The notes: generated by a model not told the origin, from the letters alone. A stretch of DNA of 64,000 nucleotides from Diploptera punctata (GCA_030220185.1 JASPKZ010004569.1:248001-312000), one strand, 5' to 3'. Shown: positions 10,252 through 20,838, counted from the stretch's first letter. Made by a program: numbers and translations.

Positions 10252-10830
10252 GATGCTATTTGGTTTCCTATAAAGATCAGATAGCTCGCTGTTAAGCAGT
10301 CTTCCCCATTCGCCTCTCTGTTCACCTCTCTTTGGTCCAAAATTTGTCCTAACAACTTTATTCTCTAATACTCATAACATTTTCTCCTCCCTTAATGTAA
10401 GAATCCATATTTCGCACCCATCCATATAACTGGGAGAATGACAGTTTTATATTTGTTTAGTTTAACGTTTTTTTTTAGAAGTTGTGACGACAAGAGTCCC
10501 TGTAATGCATAATAGCTAGCATTTTCAGAATTGAGCATATGTTTAATTTCTTTGAGTATCTCATTCCTAATTGTAATTAATTATTGTTCTCAGGTATTTG
10601 AATTCAACCACTTTTTCAAGATTCATTTGTCATTAACTGTCCATTTCCGTTATACAATGTATTTCTGTGTGTGAACATATATTTAGTTTTATTGATGTTT
10701 ACTTCCAGTCCCAATTTCTTAAGTATTACTCAATAGATTTGCGTGTTCGCCCTTAGTATTTCCTCACTATCGCCTTAATACTGTTTCATCAGCATAAACT
10801 AACAACATTAGATAGCTATATGTTTATATC
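10252..10830 (-). mobile_element. LINE-P, 5' continuation of the split copy
   Basis: Minus-strand LINE-P sequence that should be contiguous with 9484-9725. It covers the reverse transcriptase from a YADE-type motif C (VYADET near 10790, in place of YADD) through the GWRRLHN-like region. Frames are broken in several places. Intact order is seen at 35845-36470 (-), where the join has no insertion. Confidence 0.85.
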
Positions 10831-11407
10831 TTAAATTTTTGTCATTGGCATTTTTGATGCCTAGTGAATAGGATTGATGGGATTGTAAGAATTAAAAAAA
10901 AAATATTTTCATGAGATCGAATTCAATTCCTTGGGGATTCGCTAATAATAAATAACTGTACCGTAATAATTACATAATCTACTGCTTTCCATTGTGAAGA
11001 AACTCGTAACTAGTCTTCAGAACACCTGTACGGTAAAACGTGGTACAGAAACAAGTACACATATGTATGATCTGTACTTGACATATAATTGCTTTATGCG
11101 ATAATAGACTTAGCAGTAGCGAAGTGGAGCCCCAGACTCACGTTGCGTGATTTCAAGCGAAACGTTATATCGCTTAGTGCCCGCGGCCAGTTTCTCCTAA
11201 AATAAAAGATGCTTAGAGGTTTTTGTCGTCGACCGGTCGCGTGAATTCTGATTTCCTCGTTCCAATGCGCTAATTGCAGAGTCGTATACTGTGCCCCTGG
11301 ATATTTCTGTAACTCTGTATGTATCAGATATTCCCACGCCACTCCGACCGTGGCGAAAGTGGACCAATTCATAATCATGTCATTTATCAGAAATTAATTA
11401 TCGATCG
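10831..11407. other. no recognised feature
   Basis: Contains a 94-codon minus ORF (11094-11378) that is slightly richer in GC than its surroundings, but it has no motif I recognise and no neighbouring exon signals. I do not call it a gene. Confidence 0.3.
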
Positions 11408-11478
11408 AAATAGACTTGTTGGCTAATGATTATCACGCTTCTCTCTTCTTGAGAGACTCACAGGTTCAAATCCGGCCG
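11408..11478 (+). other. tRNA-like segment
   Basis: A perfect 5-bp stem TCTCT/AGAGA encloses a 7-base loop CTTCTTG (formal anticodon TCT). It is followed by box B GGTTCAAATCC and GGCCGGG. The 5' and 3' acceptor strands do not pair well. Probably the head of a short tRNA-derived SINE rather than a tRNA gene. Confidence 0.4.
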
Positions 11479-11544
11479 GGATTTACGATTTCTTTTTCAG
11501 CGAGTAAAGTTCATAGAAAAACTTGGTTGGAGATAAAGATTAGA

Positions 11545-12185
11545 TTTTAGATTAGATTTATTTAGCCTGGTGGATTTAAGGCCATGTGTCTTTCTCTTCT
11601 AATCACCAGGACAAACATATATTACATCAGAATATAACAATCTCAATTAACTCTAATATTAAATACTAAATAAAAATTTGATCATAAAGATACTATCTAT
11701 TATAGTCACGCATCGTAATGTTAGTTAAAAATAAGACTAAACTAATAATAAAATGTAAACATTAAATTGTCCCTGTCTAATGTATATAAAAACAAAGAAA
11801 AATAATGAGATATAGAAAACTAATTTTACGATTATACAATATTTAAAATACAAATGAAAATATTTGTTATTCTTAATATTATTTTCATAAATAATTTAAT
11901 TTGTTAATTGTTAAAAGAATACTATTAATGAGGTGTATAATTTAGTGTGTTATTAAATAATTCTTTAGTTTGTTTTTGAAGGATGTTATAGTTTGACAGT
12001 CTCTGTCATAGGGCGGAAGGGAATTCCATGTTTTAGTAAGTGAGACCGTAAAAGATAATGAATACTATACAGTGTGATGAGGAGGGATATAAAGGACAAT
12101 GTGCTGATGGGATCGAGTGTCAAGATTATGTATGTCGGATAATCTGATGAAGCGGCGTGATAAATAATTAGGCGATGATGTGTGA
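11545..12185 (-). mobile_element. CR1-like LINE 3' end
   Basis: Minus frames give ILYKILHTSSPNYLSRRF, LDTRSHQHIVLYIPPH, then after one stop SFTVSLTKTWNSLPPYDRD and SFKNKLKNYLI. This is the C-terminal order of CR1/L2-type ORF2 proteins. The 3' noncoding end at the left has CTGGTGATTAGAAGAG, CCACCAGGCTAAATAAATC and a TCTAA-rich tail. One internal stop and 5' truncation. Confidence 0.85.
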
Positions 12186-12199
12186 AGTATTTTATAGAG

Positions 12200-12300
12200 A
12201 ATGGATAGTGAATGGACAGAGGTTGGCTGATGATAGAGCTAAATGGAGAAATTTCATTACGTGCCTATGCTCCAGCTAGGAGCGAAAGGAAATGGTGATG
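12200..12300 (+). pseudogene. LINE-Q C-terminal scrap
   Basis: Frame reads GQRLADDRAKWRNFIT, with CSS and ERKEMV after it. The D-R-x-K-W-R-x-F/L-I ending is typical of LINE-Q C-termini. Only about 30 codons; strand opposite to the adjacent CR1-like fragment. Confidence 0.6.
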
Positions 12301-12404
12301 ATCGTGATGGATGTTCTTAGAATGGGTTCTTTGTAAGACGGCAAAACCGCGGATATAATATCGTAGATTTATGATACGTAAAAGAAACAGAAACCTGAAA
12401 TAAA

Positions 12405-12738
12405 ATGCCTCCGAAATTTGTTTTGTCTAATGACACCACGTTGTCTTTTATGACATTTTTGGCTTTCTCCCCTGGCATTGGCGGAATTGTAATCCATTTC
12501 TTAGTTTGGGGCACCTGGTAGACGGAGTTTACGTTACCCGATGATATGATGGGTGATAAATGATAATGAAGCGCCAGGAGAGTTCTTAACATAAACTTTA
12601 CCTAAATTCCAGACCATGGGCAACCACAGGAATAATTCCCTTTAAGAAAAAATCCTGTGGTCTGACCGGGAATCGAACCCGGGTCCTCATGAACAGTAGT
12701 CAGTAACGATGACCACTAGCCCATGAGACTGGTCCGGC
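12405..12738 (-). mobile_element. SINE with a different tRNA-like head on tail A
   Basis: Minus strand. The head at the right reads CTCATGGGCTAGTGGTCATC then GACCCGGGTTCGATTCCC (box B), unlike the SINE-1 head. The 3' part carries the tail A blocks AACTCTCCTGGCGC, ACCCATCATATCATCGG, AGGTGCCCCAAACTAAG and GCCAGGGGAGAAAG. This implies exchange of heads onto one tail, or the reverse. Confidence 0.82.
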
Positions 12739-12797
12739 TTCTAAGAATTAAAATTGGCAGTTTCCTTCCAAATTACAATTGCGAAATTATCGTTCTA

Positions 12798-13210
12798 AAG
12801 TTTCCATGCCCCTCTTTCGTTCTCCATTCGTACCACAAGTCCTGCCTGTCACGGTCTACGAGTCTCAACAGTTCTTACTAAAGCTGGTTTCTCATAAATA
12901 TCACGTATCTCACGGTTAAGTAGTTTTCTCCATTCACCTGTCTGTGCATCTCTCCTGTGTCCAAAATTTTTCCTAAGAACTTTATCCTTTATTAAAGTAA
13001 GAGTCTATATTTCACAACCATATAATATAATTGAAGGATGCAGTTTTATAAATTTTTAATCCAACATTTTTATAGAGAAGTAGGGATTCCAAGATTCTCT
13101 ATAACCCTGTAATACGCCTATTTCCAGAATAGGACCTATGTTCAAATTCTTTCTGCACCTCATTCCTGTTTGTTCTTACTGTACCTAGGTACTTGAATTC
13201 GACACATCTT
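12798..13210 (-). mobile_element. LINE-P internal fragment
   Basis: Minus-strand LINE-P covering the region from the ENKVLRKIF-like motif to the GMKE-like motif; blocks match 36050-36450 (-). Many frame breaks. No 3' end is attached. Confidence 0.8.
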
Positions 13211-13440
13211 ACATTTTTTTCTCATTTTCAGTACGTAACTAACGAAACTACTTATGCAGCATTAAAATAAAACTGGAAAGTTATTCTACAAAAATCAGAG
13301 AAATTGGACAATTTGAATTGGGCTTTACCTGAAACCATAATTTGAAAACCACTCCAGTGGCAGTCTTGTTTCTTCTAGCAACTTACCTGAACATAAGCAA
13401 TTTAATTAGCAATGTAAATATATAATGTCAACAACATATC
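13211..13440. other. no recognised feature
   Basis: Short AT-rich interval between two oppositely oriented LINE pieces. Confidence 0.3.
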
Positions 13441-14120
13441 AGAAATGGGGTTTGGAAATCAACAAAAACGAAACAGAGTATTTAAAAAATGACCCAGATG
13501 AATTATATACTGATGGGGTAATGATAAAGAAGAGCGATAGTTTCTGTTATTTGGGAATTATAGAGAAAAATGGAACATAAAATAAAGAAATAGCAAAAAT
13601 GATTAGTAATGGAAGAAAAACCATAAGAATGTTAAACTCTGTACTATGGAGTAAAAACATCATTAACAGAACAAAACAAGGGTAATTTATAAATCCATAC
13701 TAGAAAGTATAATGTATATGGATCGGAAGTTTGGACAATCACACAACAACATGTCAACAGAATAACTTCAGTTGAAATGGATTTTTGAAGAAGAGCTGCC
13801 AGAAAATCCTGACTGGAAAAAATTAGAAATACTAAAATTAGAAAATGGTTGAATGCAGAAATAAATAAAATGGATGAGATCGAACACAGAACGCTAAAAT
13901 GGTATGGACACGTAAGAAAAATGCAGGGTGGAAGACTAGCAAGGGCCGTCTGTGCATGGAAAATTGAAAGAAGGAACAGAAAAGGGAGACCAAGAACAAC
14001 CTGGAAGAACAACATTCAAAATTCAATGAGGAAATTTGGTGTAACAGATGAAGACACAGGGGACAGAGAACGATGGAGAACTTTAATTAAGGGAAATTTG
14101 TGAATGTTTGTTGCAAACTG
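13441..14120 (+). pseudogene. LINE-Q reverse transcriptase, palm-to-C-terminus
   Basis: Frames give KWGLEINKNETEYLKNDPDE, KKSDSFCYLGIIEKNG, then after breaks ARKS-type sequence and an open 84-codon tract with MDEIEHRTLKWYGHVRKMQG and RRNRKGRPRTTWKNNIQ. This is the region just after the catalytic YADD through the C-terminus. A minus-strand relative, clearly the same subfamily, is at 32840-33170. At least two frameshifts. Confidence 0.85.
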
Positions 14121-14304
14121 ATAGTCTATAAGTCCGTAGTCATTTATATCTATTTATTTACTTTTATTCATGTTAATTACTAAGAATTGGTTGGAGAAAA
14201 CCCTTAATGATGAGGAATATTCTCACATTGAATGAATTAAATATATAATCTGTAGCCTTCTTCTTCTTCTTCTGCTTCATGAAATTAGGCCTTTTGACCT
14301 GTTT
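14121..14304. other. unassigned with a short (CTT)n run
   Basis: AT-rich, with CTTCTTCTTCTTCTTCTGC at about 14260-14277, close to the 3' side of the minus-strand LINE-Q that follows. Confidence 0.4.
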
Positions 14305-15050
14305 TCACATCAAGTGGGATTTAATGAATCCTCCCATCTAGTAAATGGGCGTCCAACATTTCTATGTCCTATTGGTTTGTACTTTAGTAACAGCTGAGGG
14401 ATTCTATCTATAGGCATTCTCTTGATATGTTCATACCAGTTGTTTCTCATGTTGTCGATTCTATTTGTTAAATTGAAAATATTTAAGTCCTTCCTAATAT
14501 CCTCATTTCTTTTCTTGTCCAAAATTGTCACACTTGCTACTGAACGTAGGAACTTAATTTCTGCAGTTTCTATTTTCCTTCTGTCTGAACGTTTAAGAGT
14601 CCAATTTTCACTTGCATATGTTAAGACAGGCACTGCCATAATTTTGTAAAATTTTAGTTGTGTGCTCCTCAAAGTGTTATTTTTCAGTGTCCGTCTTATA
14701 GTGCCACACATTCTGTAAAATATATTTAATTTAATACTAATATCTTCCTTCTGGCAGTATGATACGTTGCATCCTAAATAATTAAAATTGTTCACATGTT
14801 GTATTATACTGTTATTAATACTGATTTTACACCTCATATGGTCTTTCCCGTTGAATGCCATTACTTTCGATTTACTTTCAGAGATTGTCATATTGAATTT
14901 ATTTGCTATTTCGTTTAATTTATATGCTGCTATTTGTAAATTGTCTTCTGAAGAGCTAAGGATTGTCTGATCGTCTGCAAACAGTATGGTATTTAGAATC
15001 GTACCGCCAACTTTAAACTCTGTGGTTAAATTTTATTGCCATCGTACAAT
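14305..15050 (-). pseudogene. LINE-Q reverse transcriptase with FADD, nearly 200 codons open
   Basis: Minus frame contains ILFADDQTILSSSEDNLQ (catalytic FADD, motif C, near 14980), then KFNMTISESKSKVMAF, then 193 open codons with NFNYLGCNVSY, VLTYASENWTLKRSD, and the H-I-K-R-M...VGRPFTRWED end. The longest open LINE-Q tract here. Upstream of FADD the frame is broken (about 15040), so the finger and motif A/B regions are missing. Endonuclease domain absent. Confidence 0.88.
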
Positions 15051-15735
15051 GATCTCGTCTATATATATACTAAAGAGCGTAGCCTATACCAGCAAATTCG
15101 GCCCATCATTTTGACTTCCTGAGGAATTTGGTCAGTTTACGCAGTACCTGCGTGATGAACTTTTTATGGAAAACCCCCGGGGAATATACCATTATTAATA
15201 ACATTCTAATGGGAACTTGTCACCGGAGATAATAACATAATTAAATTGACGAGAAAGAGATCGTATCTACGGGTTCTATAACACATAGATTTGGAGTGTT
15301 ATTCCCTGCTCAGCAAGGATAGGCCTATTGGTGGTGGACCAAACCGGGATTTTTCGGTTTTTTCTCGGGATTCTCTCGTTTCCCGAATTTCATGCCACCA
15401 ACATTCTACACTCATTTTGCCTTCCCCATTATATCATTTAATCTTCATTCATTCATTTCATTCAGTGTTCACCTCATTCATTTTAGGTAAAATATTCTGA
15501 TTTAGCAAACCACAGAAGTTTAAATATGTGATTGATATGACCTAATGGGAGGCCACAGGTCAATACTCCATAACGCTACATTGTCAGATGATACCACAAC
15601 TATCAACTTTGTTACTATTTTTTAAAATAAACACTATAAAGGCCAGTGAACAATGCTACCTTAAACTTTACAAAATGGTATAAGCCTATATTTCAACATT
15701 ATTAAAATATATCTTTGATCTAGCAAACAGTGTTA
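15051..15735. other. no recognised feature
   Basis: Contains a short TCATTCATTCATTTCATT run near 15440. No supported ORF or RNA. Confidence 0.3.
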
Positions 15736-15957
15736 AAATTGCATTGACCTAGGCTTTCACGGCCGGAGTTGCTATGATGTTCTTGAAGAAGTTTTCCGGG
15801 CTGTAGGCCGTGGTTTCGAGGCTTGAAGTTCTCCGACGTTTCGGGCGAAACGTCGGGGCAACCCTTGAGGGTGCCAGACGCAGTCTCTGGCGAAACGTCG
15901 GGGAACTTCAAGCCTTGAGACCAATGCCTACAGCCCGGAAATCTTCAAGATCATCAT
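15736..15957. mobile_element. foldback with degenerate hammerhead-like core (Penelope-like)
   Basis: The arms CTATGATGTTCTTGAAGA (about 15772) and the mirror TCTTCAAGATCATCATAG (15940-15957) are joined by matching blocks CCGGGCTGTAGGC and AGGCTTGAAGTTC. GACGTTTCG-type motifs sit in both arms. On the plus strand a helix GCCAGA/TCTGGC is followed by GAAACGTC, preceded by TTGAGGG where a hammerhead would have CTGANGA. This resembles the terminal repeats of Penelope-like elements, with a decayed ribozyme core. No ORF. Confidence 0.65.
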
Positions 15958-16334
15958 AGTGTTAAAATTATTAAAAAAAAACATCAGGGTGTTTATGCCG
16001 CACTCTCTACTTCCTCATGACTCCGAGCTTGAATATGTCAATATAGGACAGAATAGGGTCAAATCGGAGGGTTGTACCCCCTCCTCGAGGTTCTGGGCCA
16101 AGCCCAAATAAATGGCTGTATGTGTCGTGTGTTTCTTGATGTGTGTAGAAACCTGGAACACCATGACAGACTTCGTAACACCGTAGAGCAGATTTCATTT
16201 CATTCATTCCATAGGTGGGAAAATATAAATAGTATTTCAGGTAGCAGTTTTAAGGCAGTTTGTCCTTCCAGTTTAAATAAGATAGAACAGGTTTTTAGTT
16301 TCTTAATAGGTGTACAAGTAGATGGAACTCTCTC
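15958..16334. other. no recognised feature
   Basis: Overlapping short ORFs on both strands (16007-16207 minus, 16072-16425 plus) lack any motif I know. The plus one runs into a tRNA-like segment, which argues against it being a gene. Confidence 0.3.
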
Positions 16335-16435
16335 AGGTGCATGCTGTTGCCGAGGCGTGCTTAGTGGAGTCAATAATTTCCTCTTCGACGGTCCGAGTTC
16401 GATACTTGGCGGGGTAGTTTTGTAGTGTGTTTGTA
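16335..16435 (+). mobile_element. tRNA-derived SINE head
   Basis: GCCGAGGCGTGCTTAGTGG (box-A-like) is followed about 35 bases later by GGTCCGAGTTCGATACTTGG (box-B-like). No body shared with the numbered SINE families was found. Low-copy or truncated tRNA-derived sequence. Confidence 0.5.
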
Positions 16436-16736
16436 TGCCATGAAATTGTGTCAGAAAGGGGAAGAAACTACGAAAAAGTGTAAAGAAAGGGTAAAAGAAA
16501 ATACAAGAAGAAAGAAGTATTAAAATGAAGTGTTGACATTTTTATTTTCGTTCTACGCCTTTTAAAGAAACGAGCCTATTCTTGAGACAAAAGTGATTTA
16601 CTATACATAATGAAGAGCTTTCAAAATATAACTCTGTGTTATGAAACAGTCACAGAATGAATTATTCTCTTGAAAGTGAAAAATCTCATAAAACAATCGA
16701 AGTAGCGTTACCTTGTACAAGTGCAGTTACCCCATA

Positions 16737-16982
16737 TGAGGGCTTCAGATCAAAAGTGGACCAAGTCCGTATTTTACTCTTTTAATAAAAACTGATATAA
16801 GTTTAAGTAATACATTTAATTGCAGATGAAGAATTAAACATTAGCTTTTACAGTGAAAAAGAACAAATTCAATATTTGGTTCACCATTGCTCTGAAGAAT
16901 TATTAATATTTTATAACCAAATTCACATAAAATTAGAATTTTCAATTTTTGAACTTGGTCCACTTTTGCTCTGAACCCCTCA
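16737..16982. mobile_element. short MITE, about 34-bp TIRs
   Basis: The left end TGAGGGCTTCAGATCAAAAG with TGGACCAAGT matches the reverse complement of the right end TGAGGGGTTCAGAGCAAAAG with TGGACCAAGTTC. 246 bp. TA precedes the left end; the right flank reads TGTATA, so the target duplication is uncertain. No coding content. Confidence 0.82.
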
Positions 16983-17109
16983 TGTATACAGACTGAAGAG
17001 AAAAGTCTGTCACGCAGGAACTGTGTAAACTGGGCGAATTCCTCAACAAGTTGAATATAGTTCGGATATTGCTAGCTTATGTAATCCATACATAGGTACT
17101 ATATATTTA

Positions 17110-17300
17110 TTTTGGCTATTTAATTCATGCCCCCAGATGGTAGTCAATGACCAATCACGTTTCGTAAATTTTGTTTTACAACCAGTGACAGTCGTGATTC
17201 ACCTCACTCTTATCGATTTCTCTTTATCAGCTCCGGCTTTTTCGATAAAGAAAGCTCCTTTTTAATATTCTGAACAGGTCAGAGCATTATTTTGCAGTGA
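17110..17300 (+). repeat. repeat K, 5' partial copy
   Basis: Carries GGCTATTTAATTCATGCCCC, GTCAATGACCAATCACG and AAAGAAAGCTCC, TTCTGAACAGGTC, GCAGTGACTCACTCT in the order of copy 1, then stops near 17300. Confidence 0.75.
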
Positions 17301-17621
17301 CTCACTCTCCAAAAAAATATTGAATATATCAAATAATAAACGGATCATTGATTTTACTGAGTTGATTACTAAAAATAAATTATAACCTAATATTTTGATA
17401 GGTTTCCATTATTTCTTCCACTGGGTTTCACTTTCAAGAGAATATTCATTCTGTGACTGTTTCATAACACAGAGTTATATTTTGAAAGCTCTTCATTATG
17501 TATACGTAAATATTCACCATGTATAGTAAATATCATGTTAGTAAATATTCACCATGTAGCAGTGAATATCACAACCTCACATTTCTTGATTTGGTTTTAA
17601 CTTCACCGTTTACATTATATG

Positions 17622-18812
17622 TAAAGAGTGTAACAGGACCTCACCGACAAAATGATAGGGATGATAGGCCATGCAGAGGATCATTTTCTGTGAAGGAACA
17701 CACAGTCGCAAACACTTCGTTTATGAGTTATGCGCAGATGAAAATGTTTACCCAGCAAGGGTCGGAATTGAATACAAACAATTGTACACACCATAATTGT
17801 ATTGACTATTAACTCATGCCCCAAATGGGAGTCAATGACATATCACATTTCAATGATTTTTATTTACAACCAATCACAGTCGTGTTTCGCCTAAAATTTA
17901 CTAACTGAAAGTTTATCATAATAAAAAGAGCACCTCATTTTTAACATTCTGAATAGGCCATAGCATTAATTTGCAGTGACTAACTCTCTAAGAAATACGG
18001 CTACCAGATGTATATATAGTGCGTGAATGTCAACACGTGTGCGAATACGAGAGATAATATAAAAAACATTTGTAACAATTGATTTACCACAAAAAAACAC
18101 TGTTTGCACTTTCTTAAATGAATCATTTTCCAGGAAATAACGCAGAAAAATATAATTGACATATTTATATCATAGGACATCAGAAATTAATTTAATACCT
18201 ATAAGGTTTGTTATAAATTTCTCCACTAGGGTGCATTCTTACAAACATTGCGGTCTTTTGGCAATAAAAATATTATGATCTGGTTGCAGTGATCGAACAA
18301 AAAGAAGCAAATGAAGCGTACCAATCGTTTCTCAATTGTTTTCAAACATCGCCGTTTACTTTAAATATATAAATATTTTAAAATTACTGTAGTTAATAAT
18401 GATTTGTGAGTATACAGCTATATTTTATTCGTTAAATAGTCCTAAACAAATGCCACTCTTGATTTCCAAATTCTCTAGAAAAATTCCACTCCTCACTTCG
18501 TGAGTCGTGAATTTATCGATAATTTGGAAATCCTCATGCATCACTGCATGATAGGACAGCACGCCGATCATGGCAGGATTCTTTTTGACGTCGTCAAAAC
18601 ACTTATTGTTTGAAAACTTATTGTAAATAAAATTCTGAATCGTGTACAAATTGTTTGTATTCAATTCCGACACTTACGGGTGAACACATTCACTGCGCAT
18701 AACTCATAAACGACGTGTTTGCGACTATATGTTCCTTCACATCTTACGATCCTCATTGCATGACCTATTATCCCTATAATTTATTCGGTGAGGTCCCTGT
18801 TACACCCTGTAT
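17622..18812. mobile_element. element with about 190-bp inverted arms around repeat K
   Basis: The left arm 17622-17800 (GTGTAACAGGACCTCACCG, GTGAAGGAACACACAGTCGC, GTTTATGAGTTATGCGCAG, GTCGGAATTGAATACAAAC) is the inverse of 18645-18812, whose complement opens CTATACAGGGTGTAACAGGG. Repeat K (17805-18480) fills most of the interior and abuts the left arm. The CAGGGTGTAACAG edge looks like a DNA-transposon end. The interior 18480-18640 has an 82-codon minus ORF (18425-18673) without a known motif. Confidence 0.7.
17805..18480 (+). repeat. repeat K, copy 2
   Basis: Begins TTGACTATTAACTCATGCCC and follows copy 1 throughout, including both CCAATCAC boxes, the TATATATAG motif (18011) and TGCCACTCTTGATTTCC near 18450. 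It breaks off about 50 bp short of the copy 1 end. Confidence 0.85.
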
Positions 18813-18864
18813 AGATATTTTAAAATACCGGAACTATATTTATTATAGTGATTTTTTAGTAAAC

Positions 18865-18960
18865 ATCATAATTTTATTCGTTAATAGTCCTAACAAATCC
18901 CATTCTTGGTTTCCAACTCCTGTAGATAAATTTGAAATGACTCATAGCATTACGTATGAT
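18865..18960 (+). repeat. repeat K, 3' partial copy
   Basis: TTTATTCGTTAATAGTCCTA, CCATTCTTGGTTTCCAA and TGACTCATAGCATTACGTAT match the last 100 bp of repeat K. It stands just outside the inverted-arm element. Confidence 0.75.
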
Positions 18961-18984
18961 AATACCATCATAATTTTTAAGCTT

Positions 18985-19811
18985 TTAGGGTTAATAAATT
19001 CTATTTTTAAGCCACAGTTAGCCCAAAAGCATTCAGGACTTTCTCCTTATACAATGCCACAGGTTGTCATTACGAAATTTCTGGTATTATCTCCTGGCAT
19101 GGCGTACTTGTAACCCATTTCTGAGGATGGGGCGCCAGGAAGGCGGGTTACGCTGCCCGATTATTGAGAGGTGATGATGGTAATGATGCGCCAGGGAGAC
19201 ATTAAACTAAACTTAATCTAATGAGATGAATATGATATTGATGATTATGATGGCCACATGATGTTCGGGGACCGTTTGGGCCTTAAAGTTTCCTGACATT
19301 TATCTCACAGGTGAGAAAAGAACCCCGAACAAACTCACTCAGGAAACTTGTCCCGATCGGGGGTCGAAACCCTGGCCCGCTGCGTGACAAGGCTGCACGC
19401 TACTTGAGACCACAGTGATGGACACACATTAAAGACTAAATTTGTATAAACACCTGGCTCTTCTATCTCTTTTGTATGTTACCGAAGTATGGACATTGAA
19501 ACAAAAGGATATACATAGACTTAGATTTGCTGAAATGAGGTATCTTTGAAGGACTGTAGGATACACACTACTAGATCATAAGAAAGTGAAAAATCTTAGA
19601 AGAATTGAACGCAGACCTTTTAGAAAACAAAATTTCTGATTATAAGTCAAGATGTATATCGAATGGAGGATCTCAGGATACCCAAGCTGATGTTAAGCTA
19701 TCAACCTGCAGGAAAAAGAAAACCAGGACATCCAATCAAAATACTTTTCGATGATGTTTATATTGATGCCGAAGCAGATAAAAAATGGCTTAAATTCGTG
19801 AATGGACTGTG
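18985..19811 (+). mobile_element. LINE-Q copy interrupted by SINE-1
   Basis: 18985-19050 and 19432-19811 together match 9785-10215: AGGGTTAATAAATTCTAT and AAGCCACAGTTAG before, CTGGCTCTTC, ATGGACATTGAAAC, GATATACATAGACTTAGAT and CTACTAGATCATAAGAAAG after. The SINE between them is absent from the 9.8-kb copy, which gives the empty site. Frames are heavily broken; pseudogene. Confidence 0.85.
19051..19431 (-). mobile_element. SINE-1, tail A, nested in LINE-Q
   Basis: Minus strand: head at the right (GTCCATCACTGTGGTCTC), box B CAGGGTTTCGACCCCC, middle TAAGGCCCAAACGGTCCCC, tail A with GCGCATCATTACCATC and CCTGGCGCCCCATCC. Flanks GCATTCAGGAC and ACATTAAAGAC look like a diverged target duplication. 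Confidence 0.88.
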
Positions 19812-20126
19812 ATGATGACGATGATGTAATAATCGGTTTTTATCGCAGTAAATCACCGAATTTACATAAATGTTCTGCTAAAAGCAAGGAGCATTAACCT
19901 TTAACTTATTTATGATAGATTGATAATACATTTTTTTAAAGCTAAACTGGTGCAAAGAACTCAATTTTTTTAATACTGTAGAATAACATATGGCTTAGAT
20001 AAGAAGGTCATTATTATCAAGTCACCAACGATGGTGTTCAGGACAGACAATCTTTCAATTAAATAATTTAATATTACACATAATTAATGCTGCAAATATG
20101 CATTTAACCAAGGTCCTCATGTCGGT
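19812..20126. other. no recognised feature
   Basis: Begins with GATGATGACGATGATG at the LINE-Q end, then AT-rich sequence with no supported content. Confidence 0.3.
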
Positions 20127-20185
20127 TCTGGTGGACTAGTGGTTACCATACTCGGCTCTTGTTCCGAAGTTCGTGAGTTCAAATA
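20127..20185 (+). mobile_element. tRNA-like SINE head fragment
   Basis: GGTGGACTAGTGGTTACC (box-A-like) and GTGAGTTCAAATAAGATC (degenerate box B). Only the head remains, followed at once by repeat H. Confidence 0.45.
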
Positions 20186-20229
20186 AGATCGATGAATTTG
20201 AGGGTGTAAAATTCGTATGTAAGGGAAAT

Positions 20230-20838
20230 ATTCTTATAGGTACATAAAAGTCAATGTGTGTTGTTCGTATTCTATGCGCGGCTATACCGTTGATCCGATT
20301 TTGATGGGGTTTTCTGCAAAATGTACAGGAGACTTTCGAAATGAACATAGGCTATAAGAGAGTTGTGGTATTCAACCCGTTCATCGCTAAAAGTCACCCT
20401 TTGTAGTGAAAAACGTGAAATAAAGTCCCCAATTTGGACGCTTAAATGGCTTACGCTGACTAAATCATAACAAATACACAAAATTAATGTACACGGAATG
20501 GAATATCTCACAAACTTCTACAAAAATGTCTGTGACAGCATATGTTTATCTTTTACGGATAACTCACAATAACCATTTTTATCTTTCATTGATACCAAGA
20601 AGATCAGGATAAGTAGATTGCTGGACAAGCGTGCTCTGCCATACCGTTCATCCGAATGAGATAGGGGGCTTTTGAAAAATGTCCAGGAGATTTCGGGAAT
20701 GAACATAGGTTATAAGAGAGTTACAATACTCAACCCCTTCACTCCTAAAAATCACCCTTTGTAGTGAAAAACCTGAAATGACGTTCCTATTTTGAAGCTA
20801 AAATGGCTTACGCTGCCTGAACCTTAACAATATTAATG
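20230..20838 (+). mobile_element. repeat H, left part (Helitron-like)
   Basis: ATGCGCGGCTATACCGTTGA, GGGGTTTTCTGCAAAATG, TTACGGATAACTCACAATAA and TGGCTTACGCTGCCTGAACC recur at 26220-27002, 41246-42049 and 56553-56942. Two internal cycles of the same roughly 350-bp motif set are seen here. It is split at 20839 by a Tc1-like insertion and continues at 21728. Assignment to Helitron rests on the 3' ends of the other copies. Confidence 0.65.

Larger units (their letters stand above)
16596..17513. mobile_element. element with about 95-bp inverted ends, carrying nested repeats
   Basis: The left arm CATAATGAAGAGCTTTCAAA (about 16606) with AACTCTGTGTTATGAAACAG and TCTCTTGAAAGTGAAA is mirrored at 17420-17505 (TTTCACTTTCAAGAGAAT, CTGTTTCATAACACAGAG, TTTGAAAGCTCTTCATTATG). 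The interior holds a MITE (16737-16982), a 4738-like repeat and a partial repeat K (17110-17300). No transposase is seen. Target duplication is not resolved. Confidence 0.7.

Noticed and set aside
11094..11378. 94-codon minus ORF
   Set aside because: No motif, no exon context; not distinguishable from chance.
16072..16425. 117-codon plus ORF
   Set aside because: The end runs through a tRNA-like SINE head, and the start has no recognisable domain.
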